Shown: piece by piece, positions 18,111 to 29,822 of the stretch
How the letters are laid out: every line of letters begins with the position of its first letter
Numbering within the stretch: position 1 is the stretch's first letter
NCBI RefSeq assembly: GCF_001028625.1
Contig: NZ_CP011805.1
Location: 992,001-1,056,000 of the forward strand
Direction: 5' to 3'
Length of the DNA: 64,000 nt
Origin: Pelagerythrobacter marensis
Lineage (GTDB): Bacteria > Pseudomonadota > Alphaproteobacteria > Sphingomonadales > Sphingomonadaceae
Translations under genes and position numbers: made by a program
The notes under the pieces: generated by a model
What the model saw: only the letters and a program-made list of their open reading frames with translations
Databases searched by the model: none
What the model was told of the DNA's origin: nothing

Positions 18111-18637
18111 ATTTCAGGAAATCCATGATCGCTACTGTCGGACTGCCACTCGCGCTGTACCCCCAGATCATTCACGCCGAAACGTCATCCCCGCCCGCGC
18201 CCGCCCAGTATGAAAGCGCTGTTCGTTTTGGACTGCCCGCCCTCTTCACAGGCTATCGGACGACTTGCGCCAGCCAGCTCGATGCAAACGGCTACACGGC
18301 CGTGAACGCTGATCGATTGACGGAAAAATTCAGCGACGGGGCCGACGCTCACTGGCCCGCAGCGAAATCGGTTCTGTTCACGCTAGGCGGTGAGCATGGC
18401 GTCGAGCACGAAATGCTGAGCGAAATGCCGGACGATGCGCTCAAGCCCTTCGTTTATGCCCTGCTGGAACAGATAGCGGCAACCGAGATCAAACCCGACA
18501 ATTGCGCGGACGTTGAGCGGGGTCTGGAACTTCTCGATCCCTTGCCCGCAGATAACATCGCCGGTCTGATCGGCTTCATCATGGAACTGACCGGGAAAGA
18601 CGACGCCGGTGCCGCACAGACGCTGGGCGGTAACTAG
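18107..18637 (+). CDS. Hypothetical secreted protein
   Basis: A 176-residue protein with a likely signal peptide (basic start MNFRKS, hydrophobic 8-20, cleavage plausible after IHA near residue 24). The mature part is acidic, with two Cys that could pair (in TTCASQL and DNCADV) and no motif I recognise. The GTG start overlaps the ispDF stop (GTGA) and cinA follows two bases after its stop, so it is an inner member of an ispDF-X-cinA operon. A periplasmic location is inferred; the function is unknown. Confidence 0.7.
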   Translation: MNFRKSMIATVGLPLALYPQIIHAETSSPPAPAQYESAVRFGLPALFTGYRTTCASQLDANGYTAVNADRLTEKFSDGADAHWPAAKSVLFTLGGEHGVEHEMLSEMPDDALKPFVYALLEQIAATEIKPDNCADVERGLELLDPLPADNIAGLIGFIMELTGKDDAGAAQTLGGN

Positions 18638-18639
18638 CG

Positions 18640-19140
18640 ATGTCGGGCGCTCTGATGAGCGACGATATCGAGGCGCTGGCACGCCGCGTCGTGGAGGCGA
18701 ACGCGCGCGGCGATCGCCAGGTCGCGCTGGCGGAAAGCTGCACTGGCGGCCTTGTCTCCGCCGCACTGACCGAAATTCCCGGCTCTTCGCGCGTACTCGA
18801 TCGCGGGTTCGTGACGTATTCGAACGAAGCCAAGATGGAGCTGCTCGGGGTTTCCAGCGAGATCATCGAGACATTCGGCGCCGTTTCCATCGCCTGCGTC
18901 TGGGCCATGGCCCAAGGAGCGCTTGAGCGCAGCCAGGCAGACGTCGCCGTGGCGATCAGCGGCGTTGCCGGACCCGATGGAGGCACGGAGCTGAAGCCGG
19001 TCGGAACGGTCGTTTTCGCCCGGGTCACTCGCGGGCAAGCCGGTGATCCGGAAGGTGAGCTGCGCAATTTCGGCAGCGTTGGCCGCGCGGAAATCCGCCG
19101 TCAGGCGACGCTTTGCGCGCTGGAGCTGCTGCTGCCGTAA
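18640..19140 (+). CDS. pncC: CinA family protein, nicotinamide-nucleotide amidase type
   Basis: The 166-residue protein corresponds to the stand-alone C-terminal domain of CinA. In PncC this domain deamidates NMN to nicotinate mononucleotide for NAD salvage. The family motif AESCTGGLVSAALTEIPGSS is present near residue 29, and GVAGPDGG lies near residue 107. The start could be ATG 18640 or ATG 18655 (MSDDIEAL); neither has a strong RBS. The 3' end overlaps the convergent RatA-family gene by 40 bases. Confidence 0.88.
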   Translation: MSGALMSDDIEALARRVVEANARGDRQVALAESCTGGLVSAALTEIPGSSRVLDRGFVTYSNEAKMELLGVSSEIIETFGAVSIACVWAMAQGALERSQADVAVAISGVAGPDGGTELKPVGTVVFARVTRGQAGDPEGELRNFGSVGRAEIRRQATLCALELLLP

Positions 19141-19562
19141 AGATCGCGGGCGCGTTCTTCAAAGGCATTCACCATCTTGCGAAACGCCCGGTCGAAGTAT
19201 TGGCCGGCGAGCGCTTCGAAAACGCGATTTTTGAAGGCGAACTGCACCGAAAAATCAATCCGGCTGCCACCTTCGGGCAGGTCGGTGAAATGCCATTCGT
19301 TGTCCAGATCACGTAGCGGCCCGTCGACATAGACCACGTCGATCATGTCGGGGCGCCGCTTGGTTACTCGCGAGGTGAAGCTTTCGCGGAAGCTCTTGAA
19401 GCCGACCACCATGTCGGCAACCATCTCTTCTTCATTGTTCGACCGCACGCGGGTCGCGATGACCCACGGCAGAAACTCCTTGTAACGCGCGACGTCGGCC
19501 ACGAGGTCGAACATCTGTTCCGCGCTATAGGGGACGGTACGGCTTTCGCGAATCCCGGGCAT
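19101..19562 (-). CDS. RatA/COQ10 family START-domain protein
   Basis: A 153-residue START/SRPBCC-fold protein. The N-terminal pattern (RTVPYSAEQMFDLVADVARYKEFLPW) and the central FKSFRESFTSRV are typical of the COQ10/RatA group. Members bind ubiquinone or its precursors; E. coli RatA was described as a ribosome-association toxin. In alphaproteobacteria a ubiquinone-binding role is the likelier one, by family knowledge only. The start overlaps the lipA stop by one base (TGATG), a pairing frequent in this group. Its serine-rich C-terminus is encoded antisense to the end of cinA. Confidence 0.88.
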   Translation of the reverse strand: MPGIRESRTVPYSAEQMFDLVADVARYKEFLPWVIATRVRSNNEEEMVADMVVGFKSFRESFTSRVTKRRPDMIDVVYVDGPLRDLDNEWHFTDLPEGGSRIDFSVQFAFKNRVFEALAGQYFDRAFRKMVNAFEERARDLYGSSSSSAQSVA

Positions 19563-20503
19563 CAGGCCTTCTGCTTGGCCAACCTTGCTTCGCGCGCGGC
19601 CTTCATCTGGGCAAAGTCGTCCCCGGCATGATAGCTGGAACGGGTCAGCGGGCTGGCGGCGACCTGAAGGAAGCCCTTGGCACGGGCAATCGAACCGAAT
19701 GCGGCAAAGGCCTTCGGCGTTACGAAATCTTCAACCTTGGCATGTTTCGGCGTCGGCTGAAGATACTGACCCATCGTGATGAAATCGACATCCGCGCTGC
19801 GCATGTCGTCCATCACCTGATGAACTTCCAACCGCTGTTCACCCAGCCCCAGCATGATGCCCGACTTGGTGAAAATCAGCGGGTCGTGCGCCTTCACTTC
19901 CTCCAGCAAACGCAACGACGCGTAATAGCGCGCACCGGGGCGAATGGTGGGATAGAGGCGCGGCACGGTTTCGAGGTTGTGATTGAACACGTCCGGGCCC
20001 GCTTCGCAGATCGCCTCGATCGCCGGGCGCATCTTGTTGCGGAAATCGGGGGTGAGAATTTCGATCGTGGTATCGGGCGTCTCGCGGCGCAGTGCATTGA
20101 TAACCTTCACGAACTGCCCTGCCCCGCCATCGGGCAGATCGTCGCGATCGACGCTGGTGATGACGATATGATTCAGCCCCATCTTCCCTGCAGCGATGGC
20201 CACGTTCTCGGGTTCCATCGGGTCCACCAGACGGGGCATGCCGGTCTTCACATTGCAGAACGCGCACGCGCGGGTGCACACGTCGCCCAGGATCATCACG
20301 GTCGCGTGCTTCTTCGTCCAGCATTCCCCGATATTCGGGCAGGCCGCTTCCTCGCACACCGTGTTGAGATTGAGGTCACGCATCAACTGGCGCGTTTCGT
20401 GATAGCCCTTGCTCACCGGGGCCTTGACCCGAATCCAGTCCGGCTTGCGCTGGCGTTCGGGGCGAGGGGATTCTGGCGCGGGGGCAGCGGAAAGGTCGTT
20501 CAT
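19562..20503 (-). CDS. lipA: Lipoyl synthase
   Basis: Radical SAM enzyme that inserts two sulfurs into octanoyl groups on lipoyl domains. Both cluster motifs are visible: the auxiliary cluster CEEAACPNIGEC near residues 50-61 and the radical SAM CTRACAFC near 77-84. The 313-residue length is normal. Its product is needed by the lipoyl domain fused to PdhB in this window. It is the first gene of a lipA-ratA pair, and the carbonic anhydrase gene starts divergently 65 bases away. Confidence 0.97.
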   Translation of the reverse strand: MNDLSAAPAPESPRPERQRKPDWIRVKAPVSKGYHETRQLMRDLNLNTVCEEAACPNIGECWTKKHATVMILGDVCTRACAFCNVKTGMPRLVDPMEPENVAIAAGKMGLNHIVITSVDRDDLPDGGAGQFVKVINALRRETPDTTIEILTPDFRNKMRPAIEAICEAGPDVFNHNLETVPRLYPTIRPGARYYASLRLLEEVKAHDPLIFTKSGIMLGLGEQRLEVHQVMDDMRSADVDFITMGQYLQPTPKHAKVEDFVTPKAFAAFGSIARAKGFLQVAASPLTRSSYHAGDDFAQMKAAREARLAKQKA

Positions 20504-20568
20504 GCGCCTTCATCTAGTCGTCGATATGCCGTCTTGCCAGCCCTTTCCCTTCGCGGCATTGGGGACGC

Positions 20569-21207
20569 ATGAAGAGCTTTGACGATCTGATCGAAGGGTA
20601 TCGCGGTTTCCGCAAGGGAGCGTGGCTGACGCAGCGCGAACGTTGGAGCGAACTGGCCACGGGCCAATCGCCGCAGGTCATGATCATTGCCTGTTCGGAC
20701 AGCCGGGTCGATCCGACCCAGATTTTCGATGCCGATCCGGGCGAGATATTCGTCGTGCGCAATGTTGCCGCGATGGTTCCCCCGTTCGAAACGACGCCGG
20801 GCCATCATGGCGTTTCCGCCGCTCTCGAATTTGCGGTGCAGTTTTTGAAAGTGCGGGAAGTGGTCGTCATGGGCCACGGCCTTTGCGGAGGGTGCAAGGC
20901 CGCACTGACGCAGGACCTTCATGGCAACGAGCCAGGCCAGGGGGGATTCGTGGCTAACTGGATCTCGATGCTGGACGAAGTGCGAGCGCCGATCGCAGCA
21001 AACCTGGGCACGGAAAGCCGCGAAGCCGAACGCGCGATGGAGCAGGCAGCGGTAAAGGTCAGCCTGGACAACCTGCGTACGTTTCCGTGCGTCCAGGAGA
21101 AGGAGGCTAGCGGAGAGCTGGCGCTGCACGGCGCGTTCTTCGCGATTTCCGACGGCGTTCTCCATGTGCTCGACCAGAAGGACGGAGAGTTTTGCCCGGT
21201 CGCGTAA
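20569..21207 (+). CDS. can: Beta-class carbonic anhydrase
   Basis: Zinc enzyme interconverting CO2 and bicarbonate, which supplies bicarbonate to carboxylases such as acetyl-CoA and propionyl-CoA carboxylase. The beta-class residues are present: Cys42, Asp44 and Arg46 in ACSDSRVDP, then His103 and Cys106 in GHGLCGG. The 212-residue length is typical. The gene stands alone between lipA (divergent) and the NYN-domain gene. Confidence 0.95.
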   Translation: MKSFDDLIEGYRGFRKGAWLTQRERWSELATGQSPQVMIIACSDSRVDPTQIFDADPGEIFVVRNVAAMVPPFETTPGHHGVSAALEFAVQFLKVREVVVMGHGLCGGCKAALTQDLHGNEPGQGGFVANWISMLDEVRAPIAANLGTESREAERAMEQAAVKVSLDNLRTFPCVQEKEASGELALHGAFFAISDGVLHVLDQKDGEFCPVA

Positions 21208-21248
21208 AGCGCTTGCGCGATGCCACGTCGCCAGCCATCTAGGCGCCC

Positions 21249-21962
21249 ATGTCCGACGAGCTACAGCACCGCAACATCGCCCTTCTGATCGATTCGGATA
21301 ACGCCAGTCCGGCAGGGATCGATCCTGTACTGACGGTTCTGGCGGAACTGGGCCAGGTCAATATCCGCAGGGCTTACGGCAACTGGCGCAAGCCCGCGCT
21401 CAAGAGCTGGGCGGATCTGGTCCACCGGTACGGTATCGAACCCCAGCAGCAGTTCGACCTGACTCGCGGCAAGAACGCCACCGATATGAAGATGACCATC
21501 GATGCGATGGACCTGATGTATCGCGGGCGCGTTCACGGCTTCGGGGTGATGTCCAGCGATAGCGATTTCATGCCGCTGGCCATGCGTATTCGGCAGGACG
21601 GTTATCCGGTTTACGGTTTCGGAAGCGCCAAAACGCCCGAAGGGTTTCGCCAGGCATGCACGCGCTTCATCGATGTCGAAGCGTTGATCCGGGCGGAGAA
21701 GGAAGAACGCGCGAACGGCGCGAAAGGTAGCAAGCTCGACGACGAGATGCTCCATCTCCTGTTCGAAGCTTACAATGCCAGCAAGCGGGATGAAAAAGGC
21801 TTCGCAAAACTGTCCGAAGTCGGTCAACGCGCGGGTAACCGGTCGAGTTTCGACACCCGCAATTACGGCTATGCCAGATTGATCGACCTGGTCGAGGCGA
21901 TCCCGAACTTCTCGATGGAGCGGCGCGAAGGCGACCAGGTCTGGATCAAACGGCTGCGCTAG
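21249..21962 (+). CDS. NYN-domain putative RNase with C-terminal OST-HTH/LOTUS domain
   Basis: A 237-residue protein of the LabA/DUF88 group. The N-terminal NYN (PIN-like) nuclease domain, about residues 8-150, has conserved acidic residues in LLIDSDN (Asp15, Asp17), KNATDMKM and SSDSDFMPLA. The C-terminal part, about 160-237, matches an OST-HTH/LOTUS RNA-binding module, ending in FSMERREGDQVWIKRL. Such proteins are thought to cut or bind RNA; no bacterial substrate is known to me. It ends before a bidirectional terminator. Confidence 0.87.
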   Translation: MSDELQHRNIALLIDSDNASPAGIDPVLTVLAELGQVNIRRAYGNWRKPALKSWADLVHRYGIEPQQQFDLTRGKNATDMKMTIDAMDLMYRGRVHGFGVMSSDSDFMPLAMRIRQDGYPVYGFGSAKTPEGFRQACTRFIDVEALIRAEKEERANGAKGSKLDDEMLHLLFEAYNASKRDEKGFAKLSEVGQRAGNRSSFDTRNYGYARLIDLVEAIPNFSMERREGDQVWIKRLR

Positions 21963-21995
21963 CGCCGGTCCAGGCGGCAGACAGGACGAACAGAA

Positions 21996-22025
21996 AAGGC
22001 GCGGACCGAAGCCCGCGCCTTCTTG
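21996..22025. terminator. Bidirectional rho-independent-like terminator
   Basis: Inverted repeat AAGGCGCGG (21996-22004) and CCGCGCCTT (22013-22021) with an 8-base loop. It is flanked by A residues on the left and TTCTT on the right, so it can serve the NYN gene (plus) and the TPR gene (minus), which converge here. Confidence 0.8.
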
Positions 22026-22049
22026 TATCCAGCCCGCTCTAAAGCGTGC

Positions 22050-23354
22050 TTATTGCGCCGATGCGCTACCGGAAAGCTGCGCTTCCGCATAAAGCGCCCA
22101 TAAGTCGGCAATCGCCGCGCGGGGCCCTTCAACCCGATCGAAGTTCGCCTTTGCGTCGGCGAACTGGCCCTGATCCACTTGGGCAATGCCGAGGCGGGTC
22201 AGAACCCTGCCCCGATCCACGCCGGAGCGCGACAAGGCAAGTTCGTACATTTCGATGGCCTTGGCCGTATCATCGAAATTCAGATACATGTCGCCCGCAG
22301 CGGATGCATCGAGAGCGGTCGCGCCGGAACCGCGTGCATCCTTTTCAAGCTGAGCCACGTCTGCCCGCGCCGGCCCAGTCTGAGCCGCTGCAGTCGCCTT
22401 CGCTTCCGTCACCAGCACGTCGCCCGGGTTCAGCATGTTGGCGGCCAGGCCGGCAGCGACGATCCGCCCGACTTCGGCCGGCAGGCGCCGTGCATCGGCC
22501 GCTGAAATATAATCGACATAGTCCCGTTCGGACCGCAGGCTGTCGGTGCGATCAGCCAAACGCATCAGGTCGAGCAGCGACTGATCGTCATACTCGTAGA
22601 AACTGCGTTGCACCGCGATCGCGTCGCCCCATACGTTGGCCGACGGATAGTGCGCGATGTAGAGCTTGCTGAAATCCGTAGCCTGTTCGGCGAGCTGATT
22701 GTTATAAGCGATGGCGAAGCCGCGCTTGATCCAGTTTTCCTCGACCGGCTGACCGGCATTCTCGCGCGCTGCAATCGCTTGCTGCAGGCTGGCGAGACCG
22801 GCCGCGAAGTTATCTTCCGCGAAATAGGATTCGGCCATCAGTCCTTGCAGGTTTGCGTCATCGTAGCCGGCAGCCGCGGCCTGTTCGAACCGTTCGCGGG
22901 CCTGGGCGTAATCCTCGGCCTGGTAGGCAAGTTGCCCCGAAGCGAACAGGCTGAGAGCATAGTTTTCAGGGGCAACCTTGCCGCTTTCCAGCATCATATC
23001 CAGGCCGCGGCGTTGCAGGGGGCCATCTTCGGCGCGCACGCCGATCGTATACATCGCCTGCCCGGCCACGAACTTGTCGTCCTCGGATTCGACCGCGGCG
23101 GTGAGCGCCGGGATTTCTGCCTTCAGCGTCGCAGGGTCTTCCTGCGCTTCGAGCCGCTTGGCGAGCGGCTGATAGGCCGCGATGAAGCCTTTGGTATAAT
23201 TCGGCTTCGCCTGCTCGTCCTTCTTCTGGGCGGCCGCCGGGGCTTCCAGCGCGGGAATGCCGAGTACACCGCCCGCGACGAGCGCGAGCGCCAGGGCAAA
23301 GTGCGTACCGGTACGCGGACGGCGGGCCTTGGGGTTGAGGACGGAAAACTGCAT
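22050..23354 (-). CDS. Secreted tetratricopeptide-repeat protein
   Basis: A 434-residue exported protein of unknown role. I choose ATG 23354 because GGGAG lies about seven bases upstream; the earlier GTG 23369 overlaps that RBS. The signal peptide has a hydrophobic core near residues 20-35 and an APAAA-type cleavage region near residue 42. The rest is helical with TPR-like repeats, clearest at YALSLFASGQLAYQAEDYAQARERFEQA and in the last 80 residues. Proteins of this kind act as periplasmic scaffolds; no partner is visible. It stands alone, minus strand, ending at the shared terminator. Confidence 0.8.
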   Translation of the reverse strand: MQFSVLNPKARRPRTGTHFALALALVAGGVLGIPALEAPAAAQKKDEQAKPNYTKGFIAAYQPLAKRLEAQEDPATLKAEIPALTAAVESEDDKFVAGQAMYTIGVRAEDGPLQRRGLDMMLESGKVAPENYALSLFASGQLAYQAEDYAQARERFEQAAAAGYDDANLQGLMAESYFAEDNFAAGLASLQQAIAARENAGQPVEENWIKRGFAIAYNNQLAEQATDFSKLYIAHYPSANVWGDAIAVQRSFYEYDDQSLLDLMRLADRTDSLRSERDYVDYISAADARRLPAEVGRIVAAGLAANMLNPGDVLVTEAKATAAAQTGPARADVAQLEKDARGSGATALDASAAGDMYLNFDDTAKAIEMYELALSRSGVDRGRVLTRLGIAQVDQGQFADAKANFDRVEGPRAAIADLWALYAEAQLSGSASAQ

Positions 23355-23637
23355 CTGGGTATCTCCCACTTCGATAATTCTGCCAATCAGGCTAAGGAAA
23401 CGCGTGACATGCGCGCTAGTGCCGCCTCAAAGCGGCCATTGCAATTCCTTCTAGGGGGAACGTTCTGAACCCGCTTTGAATGGGATACTTCCCGGCGGTT
23501 CGGGATGCAGCGCGCAAATGTGGAAAAACACCGCCAAAACACCCATCTGAGCGCTATTCAGGTGGTGCAGCGGGGCCGACTGGCCTAGGCTGCGCAGTCC
23601 AAGTTCCCAACCGTAGAACGAAACGAAAAGAAGTCCG

Positions 23638-26433
<2,796 letters not shown>

Positions 26434-26463
26434 CTTGCCCGCTCGTAGCAGTTCTGCGCTGAT

Positions 26464-27105
26464 TTAGCCTTTGGTGCGCAAAGTCTGGATTACCCCAGTC
26501 GCGATCAGGATCTGGCCGGCGAAGTAGGTCGGCCAGATCAGGATCTGCGGCAGGTCACTTTCCGCAAGGGGGCCGAAACGGGCGAATATCAACCAGTCTG
26601 ACACGATGAACAGCACCGCCCCCACTCCCACGCGATAGCGCGGAAATCGGCTCATCCAAGCGCAGGCCGCCATTCCGCCCAGCGTGATGGCGTACAAGGC
26701 GATGCTTGAATTGCCCGACACCAGCCAGGAAACGAGCGGGGTGATGAACAGCAGCGCCACGGCCAGGGCTTTCTGGCTGGGTTTCGCTTGCGGGCGAGGG
26801 TTCCGTAGATAGAGCGACATGGCGGCGAGGTGCGATGCGAAGAAGGCTGCCCCGCCCCAGGTGAAATCCAGCTCGATCAGCATATCGCCAAGTGCGGCCG
26901 TGGCCATGACGAGCGCCAGGAGCCGCGCATCCAGGCCGTCGTGGCGCGCGAGGGCATAACCGGCCAGGAATATGCAGCCGGCGCCTTTGAGCAGGATCAG
27001 CCACAACTCGCCGATCTGCCAGTCCCGAACGAAATAGTAGATCGTCGCCGCTGCGATCGCGGCGAACAGCCAGGGCCTGTGCTCGACCAGCGCGCGCCTC
27101 GACAT
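26464..27105 (-). CDS. Lysoplasmalogenase (YhhN family) membrane protein
   Basis: A 213-residue integral membrane protein with about seven to eight hydrophobic helices. The YhhN pattern shows in GDMLIELDF, HLAAMSLYL and VLFIVSDWLIF (conserved acidic residues within helices). Characterised members hydrolyse the vinyl-ether bond of lysoplasmalogens; the bacterial role is less clear. I choose ATG 27105 (MSRRALVEHRP), preceded by GGAGGGG; the longer frame runs through the trmFO promoter region. It diverges from trmFO with 73 bases between. Confidence 0.85.
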   Translation of the reverse strand: MSRRALVEHRPWLFAAIAAATIYYFVRDWQIGELWLILLKGAGCIFLAGYALARHDGLDARLLALVMATAALGDMLIELDFTWGGAAFFASHLAAMSLYLRNPRPQAKPSQKALAVALLFITPLVSWLVSGNSSIALYAITLGGMAACAWMSRFPRYRVGVGAVLFIVSDWLIFARFGPLAESDLPQILIWPTYFAGQILIATGVIQTLRTKG

Positions 27106-27178
27106 CGTTCCCCTCCCCCGAAAAGCGCGTTCTTGGACTTGAACCCGAGGTGGCGCAACCACTAGGTCACTGCCGGTT

Positions 27179-28531
27179 ATGACCCATGACGTACACATCA
27201 TCGGCGGCGGCCTGGCGGGAAGCGAGGCAGCCTGGCAACTCGCCCGGCGCGGCTATCGCGTGCGCCTGTCCGAAATGCGCGGAACCGGTGCCACGACTCC
27301 GGCACACCAGACCGACGGTCTGGCAGAGCTGGTCTGTTCGAACAGCTTCCGTTCCGACGACGACGAACGCAACGCCGTCGGCCTCCTCCATCACGAGATG
27401 CGCCGCCTCGATTCCCTTGTCATGCGTGCCGGAGAGAAAGCACGAGTACCCGCGGGTTCGGCGATGGCGGTCGACCGCGACGTATTTTCCGAGGAAGTCG
27501 AGCGCGCGCTCCAGGAACATCCTAATGTCACCATCGTGCGCGAACGGGTCGACAGTCTTCCCGCCAGCGGCGCGACGATCGTTGCCACTGGGCCACTGAC
27601 GGCCGAAGCGCTTGCGGCCAGCATCGTGCAGGCGACGGGGCAGGATCGGCTCGCGTTCTTCGACGCGATTGCACCGATCGTCCATCGCGACAGCATCGAT
27701 ATGGATATCGCCTGGTTTCAGAGCCGCTGGAACAAGGGCGACGGGAAAGATTACATCAATTGCCCGATGGACAAGGATCAGTACCTTGCCTTCCATCAGG
27801 GGCTTCTCGACGGCGAAAAGACAACGTTCAAGGAATGGGAGGCCAATACCCCCTATTTCGAAGGCTGCATGCCGATCGAGGTCATGGCCAGCCGGGGTGT
27901 CGACACCTTGCGCTTCGGCCCCATGAAGCCCGTGGGGCTGGACGATCCGCGCACCGCCTGTCCCGAATTCCCGCAAGGACGCTGGCCCCATGCCGTCGTT
28001 CAATTGCGACAGGATAACAAGCTTGGCACGCTGTGGAACATGGTCGGCTTCCAGACCAAGTTGAAGCATGGTGCGCAGGTTGCCCTGTTTCGAACGATCC
28101 CGGGGCTGGAGAACGCGGAATTCGCGCGACTGGGCGGCTTGCACCGCAACACCTTCCTCAATTCGCCGCTCGTTCTGGACCGCCAGTTGCGGTTGAAAGG
28201 CGGCGAACATGTTCGCTTTGCGGGCCAGATCACCGGCTGTGAAGGGTATGTAGAAAGCTCGGCCGTGGGTCTGATGGCAGGCATGATGGCCGCCGCCGAA
28301 CTGGGCGGTGGAAATTGGTCCCCGCCGCCGCGCAGTTCCGCGATGGGCGCCCTCCTCTCGCACATTACCGGGGATGCGGAGGCGGAAACGTTCCAACCGA
28401 TGAATGTCAATTTCGGCCTCTTCCCGCCTCTGCGCGACGTGAAGAAGAAGTCGCGGAAAGAAGCCTACACCACACGCGCCAAAACCGAATTCGGCGCCTG
28501 GATGGCCGAACTGGATGGCATCCCGGCATAA
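27179..28531 (+). CDS. trmFO: Methylenetetrahydrofolate-tRNA-(uracil54-C5)-methyltransferase
   Basis: FAD-dependent enzyme making ribothymidine at position 54 of tRNA with methylene-THF as carbon donor. The FAD-binding motif is IIGGGLAGSEAA at the N-terminus. The family blocks LVCSNSFRSD and ARVPAGSAMAVDRDVFS are present, and Cys residues in the expected catalytic areas (VCSNS; CEGYVES near the C-terminus) are kept. The 450-residue length is usual. TrmFO replaces SAM-dependent TrmA in alphaproteobacteria and many Gram-positives. Confidence 0.97.
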   Translation: MTHDVHIIGGGLAGSEAAWQLARRGYRVRLSEMRGTGATTPAHQTDGLAELVCSNSFRSDDDERNAVGLLHHEMRRLDSLVMRAGEKARVPAGSAMAVDRDVFSEEVERALQEHPNVTIVRERVDSLPASGATIVATGPLTAEALAASIVQATGQDRLAFFDAIAPIVHRDSIDMDIAWFQSRWNKGDGKDYINCPMDKDQYLAFHQGLLDGEKTTFKEWEANTPYFEGCMPIEVMASRGVDTLRFGPMKPVGLDDPRTACPEFPQGRWPHAVVQLRQDNKLGTLWNMVGFQTKLKHGAQVALFRTIPGLENAEFARLGGLHRNTFLNSPLVLDRQLRLKGGEHVRFAGQITGCEGYVESSAVGLMAGMMAAAELGGGNWSPPPRSSAMGALLSHITGDAEAETFQPMNVNFGLFPPLRDVKKKSRKEAYTTRAKTEFGAWMAELDGIPA

Positions 28532-28550
28532 TCCGTGGTCGGGGGATACG

Positions 28551-29012
28551 TCAGCAGCGGCAGGCCGGTTTTCGCCGCCTTTTCGGAGCTGTCGTCGCGA
28601 ACTCTGCCGGGGTGAGCTCGCCGTCGCCATTGGCATCTGCACCTTCGAAACGGTCCGCCGTCGTCACGGCCCATTCCTCGAACGTCAGCAGGTTGTTGCC
28701 ATCGACGTCCAGCTTGCGAAAACCGTCTGTGCGAGAGGCGAGCATTTCGGTGCGCGTGATGCGGCGATCGCGGTTGCGGTCGTATCGAAAGAAGCGGCGT
28801 TGTTCGCGTGTCAGTTCGGTCGCTTCGGGCGGCTCCGGGCCGACCATCTCACCCGGATCACTTTCGGGCAGGCTATCCTGATCGTCTTCCGGTGCTTCTT
28901 CGACCAGTGGAGGCGGTGCCCCCTTCTCCACTTCCGCCCGGCCCTGCCACCAGAACAGCCCCAAGCCGACAAGAGCCAGCGTGGCAATTGCCGAAAGAAT
29001 GACCCGTTTCAT
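28551..29012 (-). CDS. EF-hand calcium-binding protein, membrane-anchored or secreted
   Basis: A 153-residue protein with an N-terminal hydrophobic segment (about 4-21) that is a signal or anchor. An acidic Pro-rich linker follows, then three EF-hand loops at residues 78-89 (DRNRDRRITRTE), 102-113 (DVDGNNLLTFEE) and 126-137 (DANGDGELTPAE). All three have acidic first and last positions, so calcium binding is likely. The role is unknown; a periplasmic calcium sensor or buffer is possible. It follows the squalene/phytoene-synthase-like gene by 30 bases and probably shares its transcript. Confidence 0.82.
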   Translation of the reverse strand: MKRVILSAIATLALVGLGLFWWQGRAEVEKGAPPPLVEEAPEDDQDSLPESDPGEMVGPEPPEATELTREQRRFFRYDRNRDRRITRTEMLASRTDGFRKLDVDGNNLLTFEEWAVTTADRFEGADANGDGELTPAEFATTAPKRRRKPACRC

Positions 29013-29042
29013 GGCACTCCCCCTCCCCCATAGAATGTTGCC

Positions 29043-29699
29043 CTAGCGGCCCAGCATACCAAGCCGCACGGCGGCAAGCACGTCCCGCCGACCCGATACG
29101 AGTGCGCCATCGCCCCGAAGGATCGCGCGCAGGCCGAGCCCCCGCAACACGGCCACCGCTCGCAATTCACGCGGCAGTTTCGCCCTTGCGCGATCCGTCA
29201 GCGGAGCGCTCAGGCGCATGGCAGTCGCGCGTTCTTCCGCATCGGTTGAATGGGCCAGGAAATCTGCAATCGCCCAAATTTTCCCCGCGGTGCGCGCCGT
29301 TGGCGCGGCGTGACCCTGCCCCATCAGCCGGGCAAGCGCAGCGAAGGCAGCGGCGCGACTGTCGAAAAACTGCTCCAGCTCATCGCCGGACAGCGGCGGC
29401 TCGCCGATCAGCTGTTCCCATCCGTCGACCAGAGCGGTCAGCGCCGCCGCCTCACCCGCCCATGTCTTTCCGATCGCGTCGAGCACCGGATCACCGCGTG
29501 CCCGGTCGGCTTCTGGCTTCCCCAACTCGTCGCGCCACCATGCAAGCCGCAATTGTGCGAGAAGTGGCTCGCTCGCCTTCGCCACCAGTTCCGACAGGCG
29601 CACGTCGAACGCCAGCAGCGCCAGCGTGGCGCCGCGCGCGGCTCCTCGAGCATAATGCGATGCCAGGCGTTGCGGCAGCGGAAGCAATTCGTCGATCAT
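29043..29699 (-). CDS. Squalene/phytoene synthase family-like protein
   Basis: A 218-residue helical protein. I start it at ATG 29699 (MIDELLPLPQRL); upstream codons in frame run antisense to the TadG gene and look non-coding. The RLAWWRDEL motif and helix pattern match the isoprenyl-diphosphate-synthase-fold group that includes NDUFAF6-like proteins. The two Asp-rich motifs of true squalene or phytoene synthases are not obvious and the chain is shorter than the usual 270-300. It is therefore probably not a carotenoid enzyme; an assembly or lipid-related role is possible but unproven. Confidence 0.72.
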   Translation of the reverse strand: MIDELLPLPQRLASHYARGAARGATLALLAFDVRLSELVAKASEPLLAQLRLAWWRDELGKPEADRARGDPVLDAIGKTWAGEAAALTALVDGWEQLIGEPPLSGDELEQFFDSRAAAFAALARLMGQGHAAPTARTAGKIWAIADFLAHSTDAEERATAMRLSAPLTDRARAKLPRELRAVAVLRGLGLRAILRGDGALVSGRRDVLAAVRLGMLGR

Positions 29700-29822
29700 T
29701 ACCGGCAAGCCGATAGCAGGGCGGTCAACGCTGCGCCAAGGATGGTAAAGGCGCCATTTGGAGTTTTTTAATGCAGCGCCGGTACTGCGCTGAGTCAGAA
29801 GCTGTGGATTCTGGCTAAAGTT

